A stretch of DNA of 64,000 bases from Megascapheus bottae (lineage: Eukaryota > Chordata > Mammalia > Rodentia > Geomyidae). Below the pieces are notes generated by a model that was given only the letters and a program-made list of their open reading frames with translations, was not told the DNA's origin and made no database searches. Positions within the stretch are counted from its first letter, which is position 1. Every line of letters starts with the position of its first letter. The translations under genes and the position numbers were made by a program. Where the stretch lies: the NCBI GenBank assembly GCA_024803745.1, contig JANJXV010000024.1:15633927-15697926 (forward strand). The letters run 5' to 3'. Shown here in pieces: positions 32,027 to 42,440 of the stretch.

Positions 32027-32136
32027 TTCCCATGTGAAAGATGTCTCTCCTGGTCCTCTGATGGATGTTACAAACCTTCCTACTCCACGCAAATTCCTTG
32101 ATGCGGCTCAATTTTCTGCTGTGGGAAGCTCAACTG
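32027..32136 (+). CDS. EXOC4: EXOC4 (Sec8) internal coding exon, second in window
   Basis: The first T completes the split serine. 36 codons follow ([20 protein letters not shown], then RKFLDAAQF and so on), and a final G starts the next valine. The core [13 protein letters not shown] is the recognisable EXOC4 signature. The flanks ([18 protein letters not shown]) differ from the human protein as I recall it and are rich in S, T, P and G, which suggests a flexible linker between the N-terminal coil and the following helical rod; this is inference. Acceptor CTGTAG ends at 32026, with a perfect TACTAAC branch motif at 32001-32007. Donor is CTG|GTAAGT at 32137, full consensus. Length 110 nt is not a multiple of three, so skipping it alone breaks the frame, but skipping it with the third exon (110 + 244 = 354 nt) would keep the frame. 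Confidence 0.95.
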
Positions 32137-32478
32137 GTAAGTTTTTTATTTCTTACTCACTAAACTTTTTATATGCTGCAATCCATCTTGAAAACCTGGA
32201 TGGCTTGTGGGGCAGGAGCTGGGGCTGAGAAGGCCTGAGCTAAGTGCCTTGGAACCTGATGAGTCTTTTGTGACCTTCATAGGAAATAAGATGAAAAGCC
32301 ATGGCTGGGCCTGTTGCATTATCTAGGTTGAAAGCTGGCTGCTAGCACCAGCTTGTCTGCATATCCCAGCTGTTGGATGTGTTTTATTACACCAGCACCA
32401 TTTAGTTTTCTCAAGTTGCACTTGAGTGCTTTTTGGAAGAGCCTGGACTTTTTGCTCTACTCTCTAATACTTGATACT
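32137..32478. other. unique intron sequence after second exon
   Basis: Non-repetitive and moderately GC-rich. The 64-codon frame into it is read-through of the exon, not coding. Confidence 0.5.
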
Positions 32479-32493
32479 GGATAGTAGGATCTT

Positions 32494-32552
32494 TTTTTTT
32501 TCATATATTTTTCATTGTAATTAATAGAAGGGTTACATTATATTCACCAGAT
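32494..32552 (-). mobile_element. ultra-short L1 insertion (59 bp) with perfect TSD
   Basis: T run, then TTTTTCATTGTAATTAATAG, AAGGGTTACATTATATTCAC, CAGAT: the last 50 or so bases of the common L1 3' end in complement. Flanked by GGATAGTAGGATCTT at 32479-32493 and 32553-32567, a perfect 15 bp duplication. Confidence 0.93.
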
Positions 32553-32567
32553 GGATAGTAGGATCTT

Positions 32568-32990
32568 ATGGCATGAAAACAATACAATTGAGGGCAAACT
32601 TGTATTGTGAACAAAGGGAGGCAAGTCTCCTTTCTTGTAACTTCAGCTCCAACCAGTCAACTTGAACTTAAAGGAGTTAGCATTGACCAAAGGAACTAGT
32701 TTACTCGTAAGAGTAAGAAAAAAGCAGCAAGCTTTTATTGATCTATTTGGGGTAGATTAAATTTCGCAGCAGTCCATGGTCTTGGGTACAGTTTTTAAAA
32801 ATATGTTTTCTTCCCTTTGTGCAGGCATTCTAGCCTTAAAGCGTGCAGGCTAGCAGGCAGAGACTTAATCCAGGAACTGAGTTTCTTATGTTGCCATCAT
32901 GGGACAAATGTCCTACTCTTAGGGAGAAACATTATAAGGCTGAAGAGCTTCTGTTGCTTGCGCCGCTGAAAAAGTACAGCTGTAGGGTAG
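32568..32990. other. intronic stretch, nothing recognised
   Basis: Unique-looking sequence without a gene. Confidence 0.45.
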
Positions 32991-33006
32991 AAAAAGCATA
33001 CCACAG

Positions 33007-33204
33007 GGGCAGGGAGTTTGGCCTAGTGGTAGAGTGCTTGCCTAGCATGCACGAATACCCGGGTTCGATTCCTTGGTACCACATACTTAGAAAAATGCCA
33101 GAAGTGGTGCTGAGGCTCAAGTGGTAGAGTTCTAGCCTTGAGAAAAATCAAGGACAGTCCTCAGGCCCAGAGCTTAAGCCCAGGACTAGTAAAAAAAAAA
33201 AAAA
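33007..33204 (+). mobile_element. young type A SINE with perfect 16 bp TSD
   Basis: GAGTTTGGCCTAGTGGTAGA (A box TGGCCTAGTGG), B box GGGTTCGATTCC, right unit GGTGCTGAGGCTCAAGTGG, end CCAGGACTAGT and about 18 A. Flanked by AAAAAGCATACCACAG at 32991-33006 and 33205-33220. It has an intact pol III promoter in the left unit and is probably the most recent SINE here. Confidence 0.96.
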
Positions 33205-33220
33205 AAAAAGCATACCACAG

Positions 33221-34595
33221 CTCCCCTGTGTAGTAACCAACCCTGCATTATAGTCTTGAACAAAATGTTTCCTAAGTTATCAACATGTCTATATGCAAAG
33301 CTAGGTGGGGTCTAAATGAGAACTTGGGGCAACAGAAGGGATAGTTACGGCATGGCGACCCAGCTGCCAAACTGAGGAGAGATTTATAGACTAGGAAAAA
33401 TTAAGTTTATTTATTTTTTGTATCCTAACAATTCTTTCTTGTTTTCTTGTTCATTTTTGTAGCTGTCTTGAACCCCACAGGTTTTAGTTTGATTTTGTCA
33501 TAAGGGGTATTGAACAGTCTGATACCATTCTGATTTTGGTGCCTAACCTGGTGTTGGATGGCAAAGCTGTTGAGAGTGTATTTTTAATGGATAACAGATT
33601 AAGGCCCCAGAGTTTATTTACCTTTTGTTCTCTTATGGTAGTTTTTACCTGTCTCACTGAGAGCTTTTACCCAATTGTTTAATGTATTCCACTTTACATC
33701 TGGTCCTTGAGAGTAGGTATAAGAATCACATCTATGACCTCATTCATTTTCTGTCTTCATGCATGCTCACACATAGTACATTTTAAGGCAATATCCACAC
33801 ATTACTACCTTGTTTTTGGTGTGACGTTATATCTTTTCGAATAACATAAAGGAGAGCCATTTTGACCTGGAAAGATTTATTTTATTTTGGATGCAAAGAA
33901 TTAGGGGAGTGACTCACACTTGCACCCTTTTTACAATTCAGCTTACTTGAGTTCAGAAAGCATCTGGGCTTCTGTGGAGGGTTTCTGCCCTTTGAATCTT
34001 TGGAGAGAAGAGTATTAAATGTGCCTTACCTTGCAACCAAACTCTTCAGTGTCTTAAAAAGAAAAAATTAAAAGAAGCCTCATAATGTCTCTTACTGACT
34101 GACTGTCAGGTAAAAATTAGTTCTTGAAGTTTTTATTAGTTTTATGATTCTAAACAACTTGAAATAATATAAAACTTGAATAAATAGAAAAATAGCTTAG
34201 ATTTAATAAACATATGTATTTTTTACAATTACTCGAAAGTGTTTCTTTTGAGAACTTAATACTATATTGTTATTTCTGGCACATATTTCATTATCTTCAA
34301 AATTTCATATAATTAAATTATTTTAGGATTATTTAGACTTGCAACTTAACATTTATTAGTTTTACTGTAGAAAAACCTGGGAATTGCTTCATGATAAAGT
34401 TTGCTTGGTTAGTACTTTTGAAAAACCATAGAAGCTTAAGATATTTTATAAAAGTGGTTTTAAAATCAAACCTTACCTTGGAATTTGGAAAGGTTGTATT
34501 TTTTCCTTTTTGTTGATTTCACTAAAAATTTGACATCATTTGAACCTTTATAGAGCCTAAAATTATGGAACAAAAATTTATGTATACTTAAATTA
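33221..34595. other. intronic stretch, nothing recognised
   Basis: About 1.4 kb with no repeat family that I can name. Strongly AT-rich after 34080. No gene. Confidence 0.45.
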
Positions 34596-34599
34596 ATTT

Positions 34600-34790
34600 T
34601 GGGGCCAGGAGTTTGACCTAGTGGTAGAGTGCTTGCCTAGCATGCACAAAGACCTAGGTTCAATTCCTTGGTACCACATACATAGAAAAAAGCAAGCAGT
34701 GGTGCTGAAGCTCAAGTGGTAGAGCTCTAGCCTTGAGAAAGTCCAAGGACAGTGCTCTGGCCCTGAGCTCAAGCCTAGGACTGGCAAAAA
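34600..34790 (+). mobile_element. type A (ID-ID dimer) SINE
   Basis: GGGGCCAGGAGTTTGACCTA, AGGTTCAATTCCTTGG (B box), GGTGCTGAAGCTCAAGTGG, CTAGGACTGGCAAAAAAAAT. Well preserved. Confidence 0.94.
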
Positions 34791-34811
34791 AAATAAAAAT
34801 TTTATTTATTT

Positions 34812-34872
34812 ATTTTTGTTCATGTGGTACTAAGGCATTGAACCCAGGATCTCATACATGCTAGACAAACCC
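34812..34872 (-). mobile_element. ID-like monomer fragment
   Basis: TGTGGTACTAAGGCATTGAA, CCCAGGATCTCATACATGC, TAGACAAACCC: the complement of an ID head. Confidence 0.65.
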
Positions 34873-35425
34873 ATATGTATACTTTTCTATTTTACCTCTT
34901 CACCTTTTTTTTTAGAAACTACAGCTATTACATCTTTGCATTTTTGTTGTGAGCCATTATTATGCTTACCCCAGGTATATTAATTTATGTAAATGTTACT
35001 GAGTCAGCTCCCAAGTAAAAAGAAACTGGCTTGTGAAGAAGTGCTATGGTAGGCTTAACAAATGAATATACTATATTAATATAAAATAAGCTAAAAATCC
35101 AATTATGGAAAATGCAAATAGAACTAATTTTGCTTCATTTACTATTCTTATCAACACAAATACTTGCTTTTTGATGGCTCTATTTTTGTTCAGATTGAAG
35201 TTAGCAATGATTATTAGGGGAGTTCTGCTGACACAATTGACCACAGAATTATTAGGTGTAATTCTTGAAGAACTTCAGTTTAACGGAGTTAGGACCATTT
35301 TGGCAACTGTTTTTAGAGATATGTACAAACTTCCTGTTTGATGAAAGACTGGAGACTTGATACCATGGTTTTTCTGTGATTTAATTAAATAAAGGTGGTG
35401 GGAATATTGTTCATTAAAATCATTA
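34873..35425. other. intronic stretch, nothing recognised
   Basis: A 78-codon + frame at 35105-35341 has hydrophobic parts but no family resemblance, and I see no sign that it is expressed. Confidence 0.4.
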
Positions 35426-35426
35426 A

Positions 35427-35625
35427 TAGGGCCTGATGTTTGGCCTAGTGGTAGAGTGCTTGCCTAGCAAGCATGAAGACCCAGGTTCAATTCCTCGGTA
35501 CCATATACATAGAAAAAGAAAGCCAGAAATAGTACTGTGGTTCAAGTGGTAGAGCTCTAGACTTGAAAAAGCCCAAGGACGATGGTCAGGCCCTGAGCTC
35601 AAGCTCCAGGACTGGGCAAAAGAAA
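35427..35625 (+). mobile_element. type A (ID-ID dimer) SINE
   Basis: GGGCCTGATGTTTGGCCTAG, GGTTCAATTCCTCGG, GTACTGTGGTTCAAGTGG, CAGGACTGGGCAAAAG. Full length. Confidence 0.93.
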
Positions 35626-35689
35626 AAAATTATTAATAGCAGACCTTAAGATGTTTTTAATATATGAAAGTGTGTTTAAGGTGTGAAAT

Positions 35690-35870
35690 AATACCTTTAG
35701 CGCTTTTCATGAATAACTCAGTCCATCAACAGACTTCTGAGATAGGTTTTATTAATAGTTCCATGTGACAGATAAAGAAACTGAGCACTGGGAGGCTAAT
35801 AATTGACTTACGTCTACAACTGATAAGGAGCAGAAATATGATTTCAACTCAGGAAACTTTCAGATTGTGC
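35690..35870 (-). mobile_element. MIR-like SINE
   Basis: TGAGATAGGTTTTATTAATA, GACAGATAAAGAAACTGAGC, ACTGGGAGGCTAATAATTG, AGAAATATGATTTCAACTC match the complement of MIR core and left region. Confidence 0.8.
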
Positions 35871-35904
35871 TTTTCTAATTAGTTTGTTTTGCTGAAAATA
35901 AGTT

Positions 35905-36610
35905 AGGTATGCTGTGTGTTAGTTTTCCAATCACAGACATGCAGTGGTTTAAGCAATGTAAATTTCTTATCTTTCTGTTGTGTAGGTTGAGTTTGGGCAA
36001 AGTCAAAGTGCTGGCAGAGCTGTGCTCCATTTTGGAGGCTCCAGAGGGGCTACTTTGTTGGCTTATGACCCCTTTCTCCTTGTTCAAACCCACATGGCTG
36101 GTTGATATCCATGTTACCTTGCTTCTCTCCCTCTCATTTTTATGTGTCATATTTTTTTTTTTTTTTTGGTGGGTCAATGGGCTTGAACTTGGCCTGGGCG
36201 TTGTCCCGGAGCTCTTCAGCTCAAGGCTACCACCCTACCCTTGAGCCAAGTCCCACTTCTGTTTTCTAGAGGTTAATTGGAGGTAAGAGTCTCAGATCCT
36301 TTTGCACCTGGTCTGGCTTTGAACCTTGATCTTCAGATCTAGCCTCTTGAGTAGCTAGGATTACAGGCATGAGCCACTGCACCCAGCCTTCCTAATTTCT
36401 TTTAAAAGGACTACTATGATGAAATTGAGCCCACTAGGATAATTCATGAGGATCTTTTTACTTCTAAATCTTCATCCTTTATCACATCTGCAAAGTCTCC
36501 CTTTTCATATACAGTGACCTATTCATAGACTTTGAGGTTGAGGATATATTTGGAAGAACAACTGTTTCACTGTTCACTATTGATTGGCAGACCTAAGTTG
36601 TCCTTAGAAG
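35905..36610 (-). mobile_element. MLT1-like MaLR LTR, split by a SINE
   Basis: GTGTTAGTTTTCCAATCACA, GCAGTGGTTTAAGCAATGTA, TTTTGGAGGCTCCAGAGG, CCCACATGGCTGG, then after the SINE CACTAGGATAATTCATGAGG, CACATCTGCAAAGTCTCCCT, CATAGACTTTGAGG. This is the complement of an old mammalian solo LTR. No coding remnant. Confidence 0.78.
36150..36388 (-). mobile_element. type B SINE, GAGCCAAG subfamily, inside LTR
   Basis: T run, GGTCAATGGGCTTGAACTTG, GCTCAAGGCTACCACCCTAC, TTGAGCCAAGTCCCACTTC, TTCTAGAGGTTAATTGGAGG, GTAGCTAGGATTACAGGC. It shares a short right unit and the GAGCCAAG / TCTAGAGGTTAATTGG variants with copies at 50766, 57462 and 58327. Confidence 0.92.
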
Positions 36611-37014
36611 CCAATGTGTGAACAATTTTACTCTCTTGAAATAATATAGTATAGCTTTTTTGAGACATTGTAGTTCTAGTTTTTATGACATATATTAATC
36701 TAGGTCACATTAGTAAAGGGGGTTGCACAAATGGGCAATATTTAAATCATGTAAAGACTACATATAATGTTACTAAGTACATAGGAAAGTATGGGACTGA
36801 TGAAATATATTACAATACAGGGCAGAAATTTTGCTTATTCTTAGCAATGAAAAGTCCTAACAGTCTGTTTGTGGAGTGCTCTGTAAGTCAGTCTGGAAAG
36901 TAATAGACATTTCAGTAGGGAATTTAACATAGGCTCTTAAACCTTCCCCTCATCTTGTGAAACAATAGGATTGAGGGTATAATCCATTAGAATGGACATT
37001 TTTGTATAATGCAG
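36611..37014. other. intronic stretch, nothing recognised
   Basis: AT-rich. A 72-codon frame at 36685-36903 is judged chance. Confidence 0.45.
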
Positions 37015-37212
37015 TTTTTTTTTTTTGCCAGTCGTGAGGCTTGAACTCAGGGCCTGAGCACTGTCCTTGGACTTTTCTCAAGGTTAGAACTGTACCACTT
37101 GAGTCACAACACTACTTCAAGCTTTCTTCTATGTATGTGGTATTGAGGAATCGAACCTGGGTCTTCGTGCACCCTAGGCAAGCACTCTACCACTAGGCCA
37201 AACTCCCGGCTA
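37015..37212 (-). mobile_element. type A SINE with TSD
   Basis: TTTTTTTTTGCCAGTCGTG, CTCAAGGTTAGAACTGTACC, TCTATGTATGTGGTATTGAG, GGAATCGAACCTGGGTC, CCAAACTCCCGGC. Flanked by TAGAATGGACATTTTT at 36988 and again at 37212. Confidence 0.94.
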
Positions 37213-37429
37213 GAATGGACATTTTTATAGAATAAATTCCAATAGAGAGTCCCTGGATGGAACAGATTTCCCATTGGGGTGCTATAAATTAAGGTTGGAG
37301 CTGATTCTTGAAAACTTTCATGTTATTATTAATTAAATGAGAATTTTGATTGCTTTTGGATGAGTCATTTTTCAGATATAGTATTTAGAGCTACAGTTGT
37401 GAGTGGTTTCTCAGTGAGAGATTTTTCCT

Positions 37430-37530
37430 GTCATAGTTTCTGAGTGATCATTTGCAAAATATATTTTATTATTTAATGGATGCAAAAGTACTATGAGGTA
37501 GTTAGGGTAGATGCTATTATCAGTAGCATT
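37430..37530 (-). mobile_element. MIR-like fragment
   Basis: AAAAGTACTATGAGGTAGTT and AGGGTAGATGCTATTATCAG match the complement of the MIR region with TATGAGGTAGGTACTATTAT. Confidence 0.55.
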
Positions 37531-37549
37531 GTGATATATTTGCATTTAA

Positions 37550-37865
37550 AAATTTGTAATATTAAGTAGTTATACAAGGGTTATAATTCCATAAGTAAGG
37601 TTATGAGTAAAATGCTTCTTGGTCAATGTCACTTCTTTTTTCTCCCTCTTTTTCTCCCTCTTGTCTCTGCCCTTAAATTACATGGTTCATTTTTACATAA
37701 TGCACATTGAATATAATGACTTCATTTGCTTTCCCTTTTTACCTCAACTTCTGTGCCCTGCTTTTGCCCACCCTGCCCAAAACATGTTTCTATTTTCTGT
37801 AATAGCATTTAAAGTATACTTTGCAATGAACCTTATCAAGGAGGTACTTTTACAATGTCAATTAT
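37550..37865 (-). mobile_element. L1 3' UTR fragment
   Basis: ATATTAAGTAGTTATACAAG, GTAAGGTTATGAGTAAAATG, CTTCTTGGTCAATGTCACTT. The same 3' end family as 42135. Confidence 0.7.
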
Positions 37866-38050
37866 AAAACTTCGAAGAAGAAATTGTAAAAGACAGCAGT
37901 TGGAAAGAATCTACATATTTCTAATTTGATGGAATTAATACTAGGAAAATGGCCATACTGCCAAAGGCAGTCTTTAAATGCTATGCAATACCCATCAAAA
38001 TCCATCAAAGTCATTCTCGGATTCAGAGAAAACAGTCCTTAAATTGTAAG
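37866..38050 (+). mobile_element. L1 ORF2 fragment, inverted relative to neighbour
   Basis: AAAATGGCCATACTGCCAAA, GCTATGCAATACCCATCAAA match L1 RT code on the + strand. Next to a minus-strand L1 3' UTR, which is the layout of a twin-primed (5' inverted) insertion. Confidence 0.65.
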
Positions 38051-38429
38051 AGCTGAGGTGCTGGGAGGAGTCCCTCAGCACAGAACAATAAACTGGGCCC
38101 AGGTACCAAGCTAGACGTAGGTGGGGTGTCAGATGGCCATCTTGGCTTTGTTTATTCCTGGGGGTCACAATAGTATGTTGTATTTATTTAGTAATAGCTT
38201 TTCTAATTTTTTCTTGTTATTATTACTTATATAAGGAGAGCAGCTTCAGGATCTTCTTATATTCTAAAGCTCTTCTTATATACTAAATTGTGATAAAATT
38301 AGTAATTTCTTCCTTTCTTTTTACCATTACCATGGTTTAAACTCAGGGCTTCATGTGTACTCATTGTACTTGTTTGGCTCACGCTCTACTACTTTTGTGT
38401 CTGTATCCTAAGTTCTTTTTTTATTTTAT

Positions 38430-38626
38430 TTTTTATTTTTTTGTTAGTCCTGGGGCTTTAACTTAGGTCCTGAACACTATCCTTGGATTTTCCTCAAGGC
38501 TATTGCTCTACCACTTGAGCCACAGCACCACTTCCAGCTTTTCTATGTATGTGGTATGGAGAAATCAAACCTGGGTCTTTGTGCATGCTAGGCAAGCATT
38601 CTACCACTAAGCCAAATTCCCAGCCC
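38430..38626 (-). mobile_element. type A (ID-ID dimer) SINE
   Basis: TTTTTTTGTTAGTCCTGGGG, CCTCAAGGCTATTGCTCTACC, TTTCTATGTATGTGGTATGG, CCAAATTCCCAGCCCC. Before it, 38320-38400 holds an ID-like remnant (ATGGTTTAAACTCAGGGCTT). Confidence 0.9.
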
Positions 38627-40427
38627 CTAAGTTCTTCCTTTACAAAGCATTTTTTTTTTTAAATTGTAAAGGTGCTGTTCAGAGGGGTTAAAGTTACATA
38701 AGTAACGTAATGAGTACATTTCTTGTCCCAACAGTATTTTCCCCTCCCTTTTGTTTTCTCCCACTTTCCCTCCCTTCCATTTCCCTGACAAGTTGTAAAG
38801 TTCATGTAGTGTCTTGTGAGTATCTCTGTTGCATTGGTTTACCCTTGGTCCTTTGTCTCACCATTTTATGATTCCCCTTTGCTTTCCCCAATCAGATAAA
38901 CACATATACAAGATACAGGGTACCAAATAAAAAATAGTGACAAAGGGCATAAACCAAAGGACAAAACACACAAGAAAAAGAAATAACTGTACACCGTACA
39001 TTAAAAAAAATAGCAACATACCAAAAAAGACAAATAAAAAACCCCTCTTGTTTCTATATCTTGGAGTTCATTTCTATTAGCATCATTTTATATTGTCATA
39101 TGTGCTTAGATATTGAGCAATTATGTTCCTCTGCTAGGACTATCCTAGACATATACTAATTATTATAAATGAGGGAAATCATGGAGTCTATGGTTCTTTG
39201 AATCCGGTTTACTTCATTTAATACAATTTTTTTTAGTCTTTCCAGTTCCTACAATGTGATGTCATTCTTTCTGATGGAAGCATAGAATTGTATTGTGTTT
39301 ATATACCATATTTTCTTGGTCCTTTCTTCTATTGAGGGGCATCTTGATTGGTTTCATATCGTAATTATAGTAAATAATGCTACACTGGACATGGTTGTGT
39401 TGGTAGCTTTAGTGTGGCTTTATTTGTGATCATTTGGGTAAATGTCCAAGAGTGGGATTTCTGCACCTTATGGGAGCTCTATGTTTATTCTTTTGATGAA
39501 GCTTCATACTGCTTTTCAGAGTATTGAACCAATGTACATTACCACCAACAGAGTACTAGTATTCCCTTTTGGCCATATCTCTGCAGTGTCTATTATTATT
39601 TGTTTTCTTGAAAATCACCATTCTAACTGCGATAAGGTGAAATCTCAATGTAGTTTTGATTTGCATTTCTTTTATGTCTAGAGATGTTGAACATTTCTTC
39701 ATGTATATATTGGCTATTTTTATTTCCTCTCCAGAGAAGGCTCTTTTTTATTCTCTAGCCCAATTATTAATGGAGTTAATAAGGATTTGTTATTGGGGGG
39801 GGTTTAAGTGTTTGAGCTCTAGATATATTTTAGATATGAGGTCCTTGTCTGTGGTATAACAAGTGCAGTTCTCCCATCTGTGGGCTATTTATATAGCTAG
39901 TTATGTCCTTTGCCATGCAGAAACTCTGCAGTTTTATGCAATCCCATTTATCTAGCCTTTCTTTAATTTGTTTCTGGATCTTTATTTAGGAAGTTTTGAC
40001 CTGTGCTAAGGAGCGCTAGTATATTCCCTATCCCTCCTGTAATATTTTCAGGGTATGTGTCCTCACCTTGAGTCTTTGATCCACTTTGAGGTGATTCTTT
40101 AGGAGGATGATATATAAAGATCTAACTTAAATTTTCTACTTGAGTATATCCAGTTCTGCCAGCACCATTTGGTGAAGAGGCTGTCTTTCTTCTGTTTGAT
40201 GATTTTGGCTCCATTTTTAAGGATTAGGTGGTCATAGGTCTGTGGGATCATTTCAGTTCTTCAGTTTTATTCCTTTGGTCATCAGGGCTGTTCATGTAAC
40301 AGTAACAATCTGTAACTACCACTTTGAGTTTGAAGTTTGGTGTTATTCCTCTAGCACTTTTTTTTCCACCCCCTGCTAAGGATTGTTTTGCTGTTCGGAG
40401 TCTTCTTCTTCTTCTTCTTCTTTTTTT

Positions 40428-40715
40428 TTTTTTTTGATGGGTCATGGGGCTTGAACTCAGGGCCTGGGCACTGTCCCTGAGCTCTTCAACTCAAGGCTAC
40501 CACCCTACCCCTGGGCCTGGGCATTGTCTCTGAGCTCTTCAGCTCAAGGCTACCACCCTAACCCTGAGCCACAGCGCTATTTCCTGTTTTCTGGTGATTA
40601 ATTGGAGATAAGAGCCTCATGTTCTTTAGTGCCTGGGTTGGCTTTGAACCACGATCCTCAGATCTCAGCTTCCTGAATAGCTAGGATTGTGTGTATGAGC
40701 TACCGTGCCCAGTCT
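40428..40715 (-). mobile_element. type B SINE with internal duplication
   Basis: (TTC)n then T run, GGGTCATGGGGCTTGAACTC, CACCCTACCCCTGGGCCTGG, CTCTGAGCTCTTCAGCTCAA, then CACAGCGCTATTTCCTG, GGAGATAAGAGCCTCATG, CTAGGATTGTGTGTATGAGC. The right unit's roughly 65 bp segment is present twice. The tail side holds (CTT)5. Confidence 0.92.
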
Positions 40716-40939
40716 CTTCTATTATTCCATATGAATTTTTTGATTGTTTTTTCTATTTCATTAAAGAATGTTTTGGGGCTATTGATGGGTATTTCATTGA
40801 ATTTGTATATAGCTTTTGGCAGTATTGCCATTTTCACAATATTAATCCTCCCAATCCAAGAATATGGGAGATTTTTCCACTTCCTAAATCCGCTGTAATT
40901 TCCTTTTCTAGGTTTCTAACGTTTTCATCATAGAGATCC

Positions 40940-41097
40940 TTTACCTCCTATTTTTAAGGTTATTGCAAAAGGAGTTGTTTTTTTGATTCCAGCCTTGCTT
41001 TTCTCATTGTTGGCATACTTTACCTCCTATTTTTAAGGTTATTGCAAAAGGAGTTGCTTTTTTGATTCCAGCCTCGCTTTTCTCATTGTTGGCATAC
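40940..41097 (+). repeat. 79 bp direct tandem duplication inside L1
   Basis: Unit TTTACCTCCTATTTTTAAGG... ending GTTGGCATAC occurs at 40940-41018 and 41019-41097 with only two differences (T/C twice). Period is exactly 79 bp with no gap. Confidence 0.95.
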
Positions 41098-41800
41098 GGA
41101 AAAGCTACTGATTTTTGTGGGTTAATTTTATACCCTGCTACTTTGCCAAAGTTTTAGATCAGATCAGCTCAACTAACTTGGGAGAGGAGTATATGGGGTT
41201 CTTTAAATACAGGATCATCATGCCATCTGCAAAGAGGGAGAGTTTTACTTCTTTCCCTATTTGGGTTCCTTTTATGTTTGTCTCTTGCCTCATTCCTCTG
41301 GCTAGGAATTCCAATACTATATGGGGAGAAGTAGAGGGAGCAGCCATCCTTGTCTCTTTTCTGGTTTTTGAGGAAATAGTTTTTAACTTTTCACCTTTAA
41401 GTATAATAGTAGCTGTAGGTTTGTCATATATATTGAGAAGTGTTCCATAAGTTCCTAGTTTCTCTAAAGTTTTCATCATAAAGGAAGGGGTGTTGGGTCT
41501 TGTTAAATGCTTTTCTTCAGCTATGATGATGATCATGTGGCTCTTGTCCTTGCTCCTGTTGATGTATTGAATTACCTTAATTGACTTGCGTGTACTGAAC
41601 TAGCTTTGCATCCCTGGAATGAATTCTGTTTGGTCATAGTGTATGAGTTTTTTGATTAACTGTTGAAGTCATTTGGCCAGAATTTTATTGAGAAGTTAGG
41701 GTAAGTAGTGTTTGATGAGTTTAGGTGCTCTGGTATTCGGTGTATAAATATTTAGAATTTCTATTTCGTCATTTTCTCTTGGTGTTTTGGATCGTCCACG

Positions 41801-42134
41801 ATATGACAGGTTTTCTCTGTGTTTGTCTGTGGCCAGCGGGTTGTGGTCTTCCACTCCTAGTTCTCCAGTTTGCGCTAGAAGTGAGAGAAAAGCCGTTTAA
41901 GTTAGAGAAAAGCTGTGTACACTCTGTTTCTGGCTGCTGCCGCTGGCCTATGCTCAAATCTGTATTTTTAAGCAGGCTGCTTTTAATTTTCCTCTCTGGT
42001 AAAAGTCTCCATACAATTCTGTCTCATTTGGTATGACTTTCTTGGTGTAGACTATTTGGTAAAAATTGAAAACTCTTGTTTTCTCAGAGACAGCTGTGTA
42101 GGTTCCTTGCTGCCACTCCGTGATCTTCCTGTTA
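41801..42134 (-). mobile_element. GC-richer segment, possible L1 5' region
   Basis: CTGTGGCCAGCGGGTTGTGG, TTCTGGCTGCTGCCGCTGGC and TGCTGCCACTCCGTGATCTT are unlike the rest of the AT-rich intron. It lies where the 5' end of the antisense L1 should be and abuts another L1 3' end, so I suggest an L1 5' UTR joined by internal deletion. Unproven. Confidence 0.4.
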
Positions 42135-42440
42135 CCTTTTGTTATTATTAAGGAGATGCACAAAGGTTACAATTTTATAAGTCAGTTAATGAGTGCAGTG
42201 CTTCTTGGTCAATGTTACTCCTTCTTCACTTTCCCTGTTTCCCCCTTCCCATGCCTGCCCGTAAGATGAATAAATTCATTTTTTATATAGTATACGTTCA
42301 ACACTATGACTGTTTTGTTCACATTTCTTCCATTCCTGTGCCCCTTGGACTCCCCCTAATAAGACAACACAAACAAGAACACCAAAGCAAATAACAACAG
42401 TACCAACAAAATCCATTTCCATTTCCCGGAATTTTTGATA
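42135..42440 (-). mobile_element. L1 3' UTR fragment
   Basis: AAGGAGATGCACAAAGGTTA, AGTTAATGAGTGCAGTGCTT, CTTGGTCAATGTTACTCC, then a C/T tract. Same orientation as the preceding long L1. Confidence 0.75.

Larger units (their letters stand above)
38655..41800 (-). mobile_element. long L1: 3' UTR and C-terminal two thirds of ORF2, dead
   Basis: Antisense copy, the largest in the window. 3' UTR at about 38655-39100. ORF2 C-terminal code follows (39100-40420), and after a SINE the reverse transcriptase region (40716-41760). In complement, 41159-41536 encodes residues recognisable as the RT block, but the catalytic FADD-type motif reads FADG. Several frameshifts and a 79 bp tandem duplication show the copy is not functional. 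The N-terminal endonuclease and ORF1 are not seen. Confidence 0.88.

Noticed and set aside
35105..35341. 78-codon + frame with hydrophobic stretch
   Set aside because: No recognisable family, no context, AT-rich intron; consistent with chance.
36973..37230. Duplicate TAGAATGGACATTTTT as a regulatory repeat
   Set aside because: It brackets a SINE and is best explained as its target-site duplication.
40428..40560. Short direct repeats that could suggest a CRISPR-like array
   Set aside because: Only two imperfect units, inside a SINE; a eukaryotic intron.
41159..41536. 125-codon minus frame
   Set aside because: L1 RT remnant with a damaged catalytic motif inside the long antisense L1; not a host gene.
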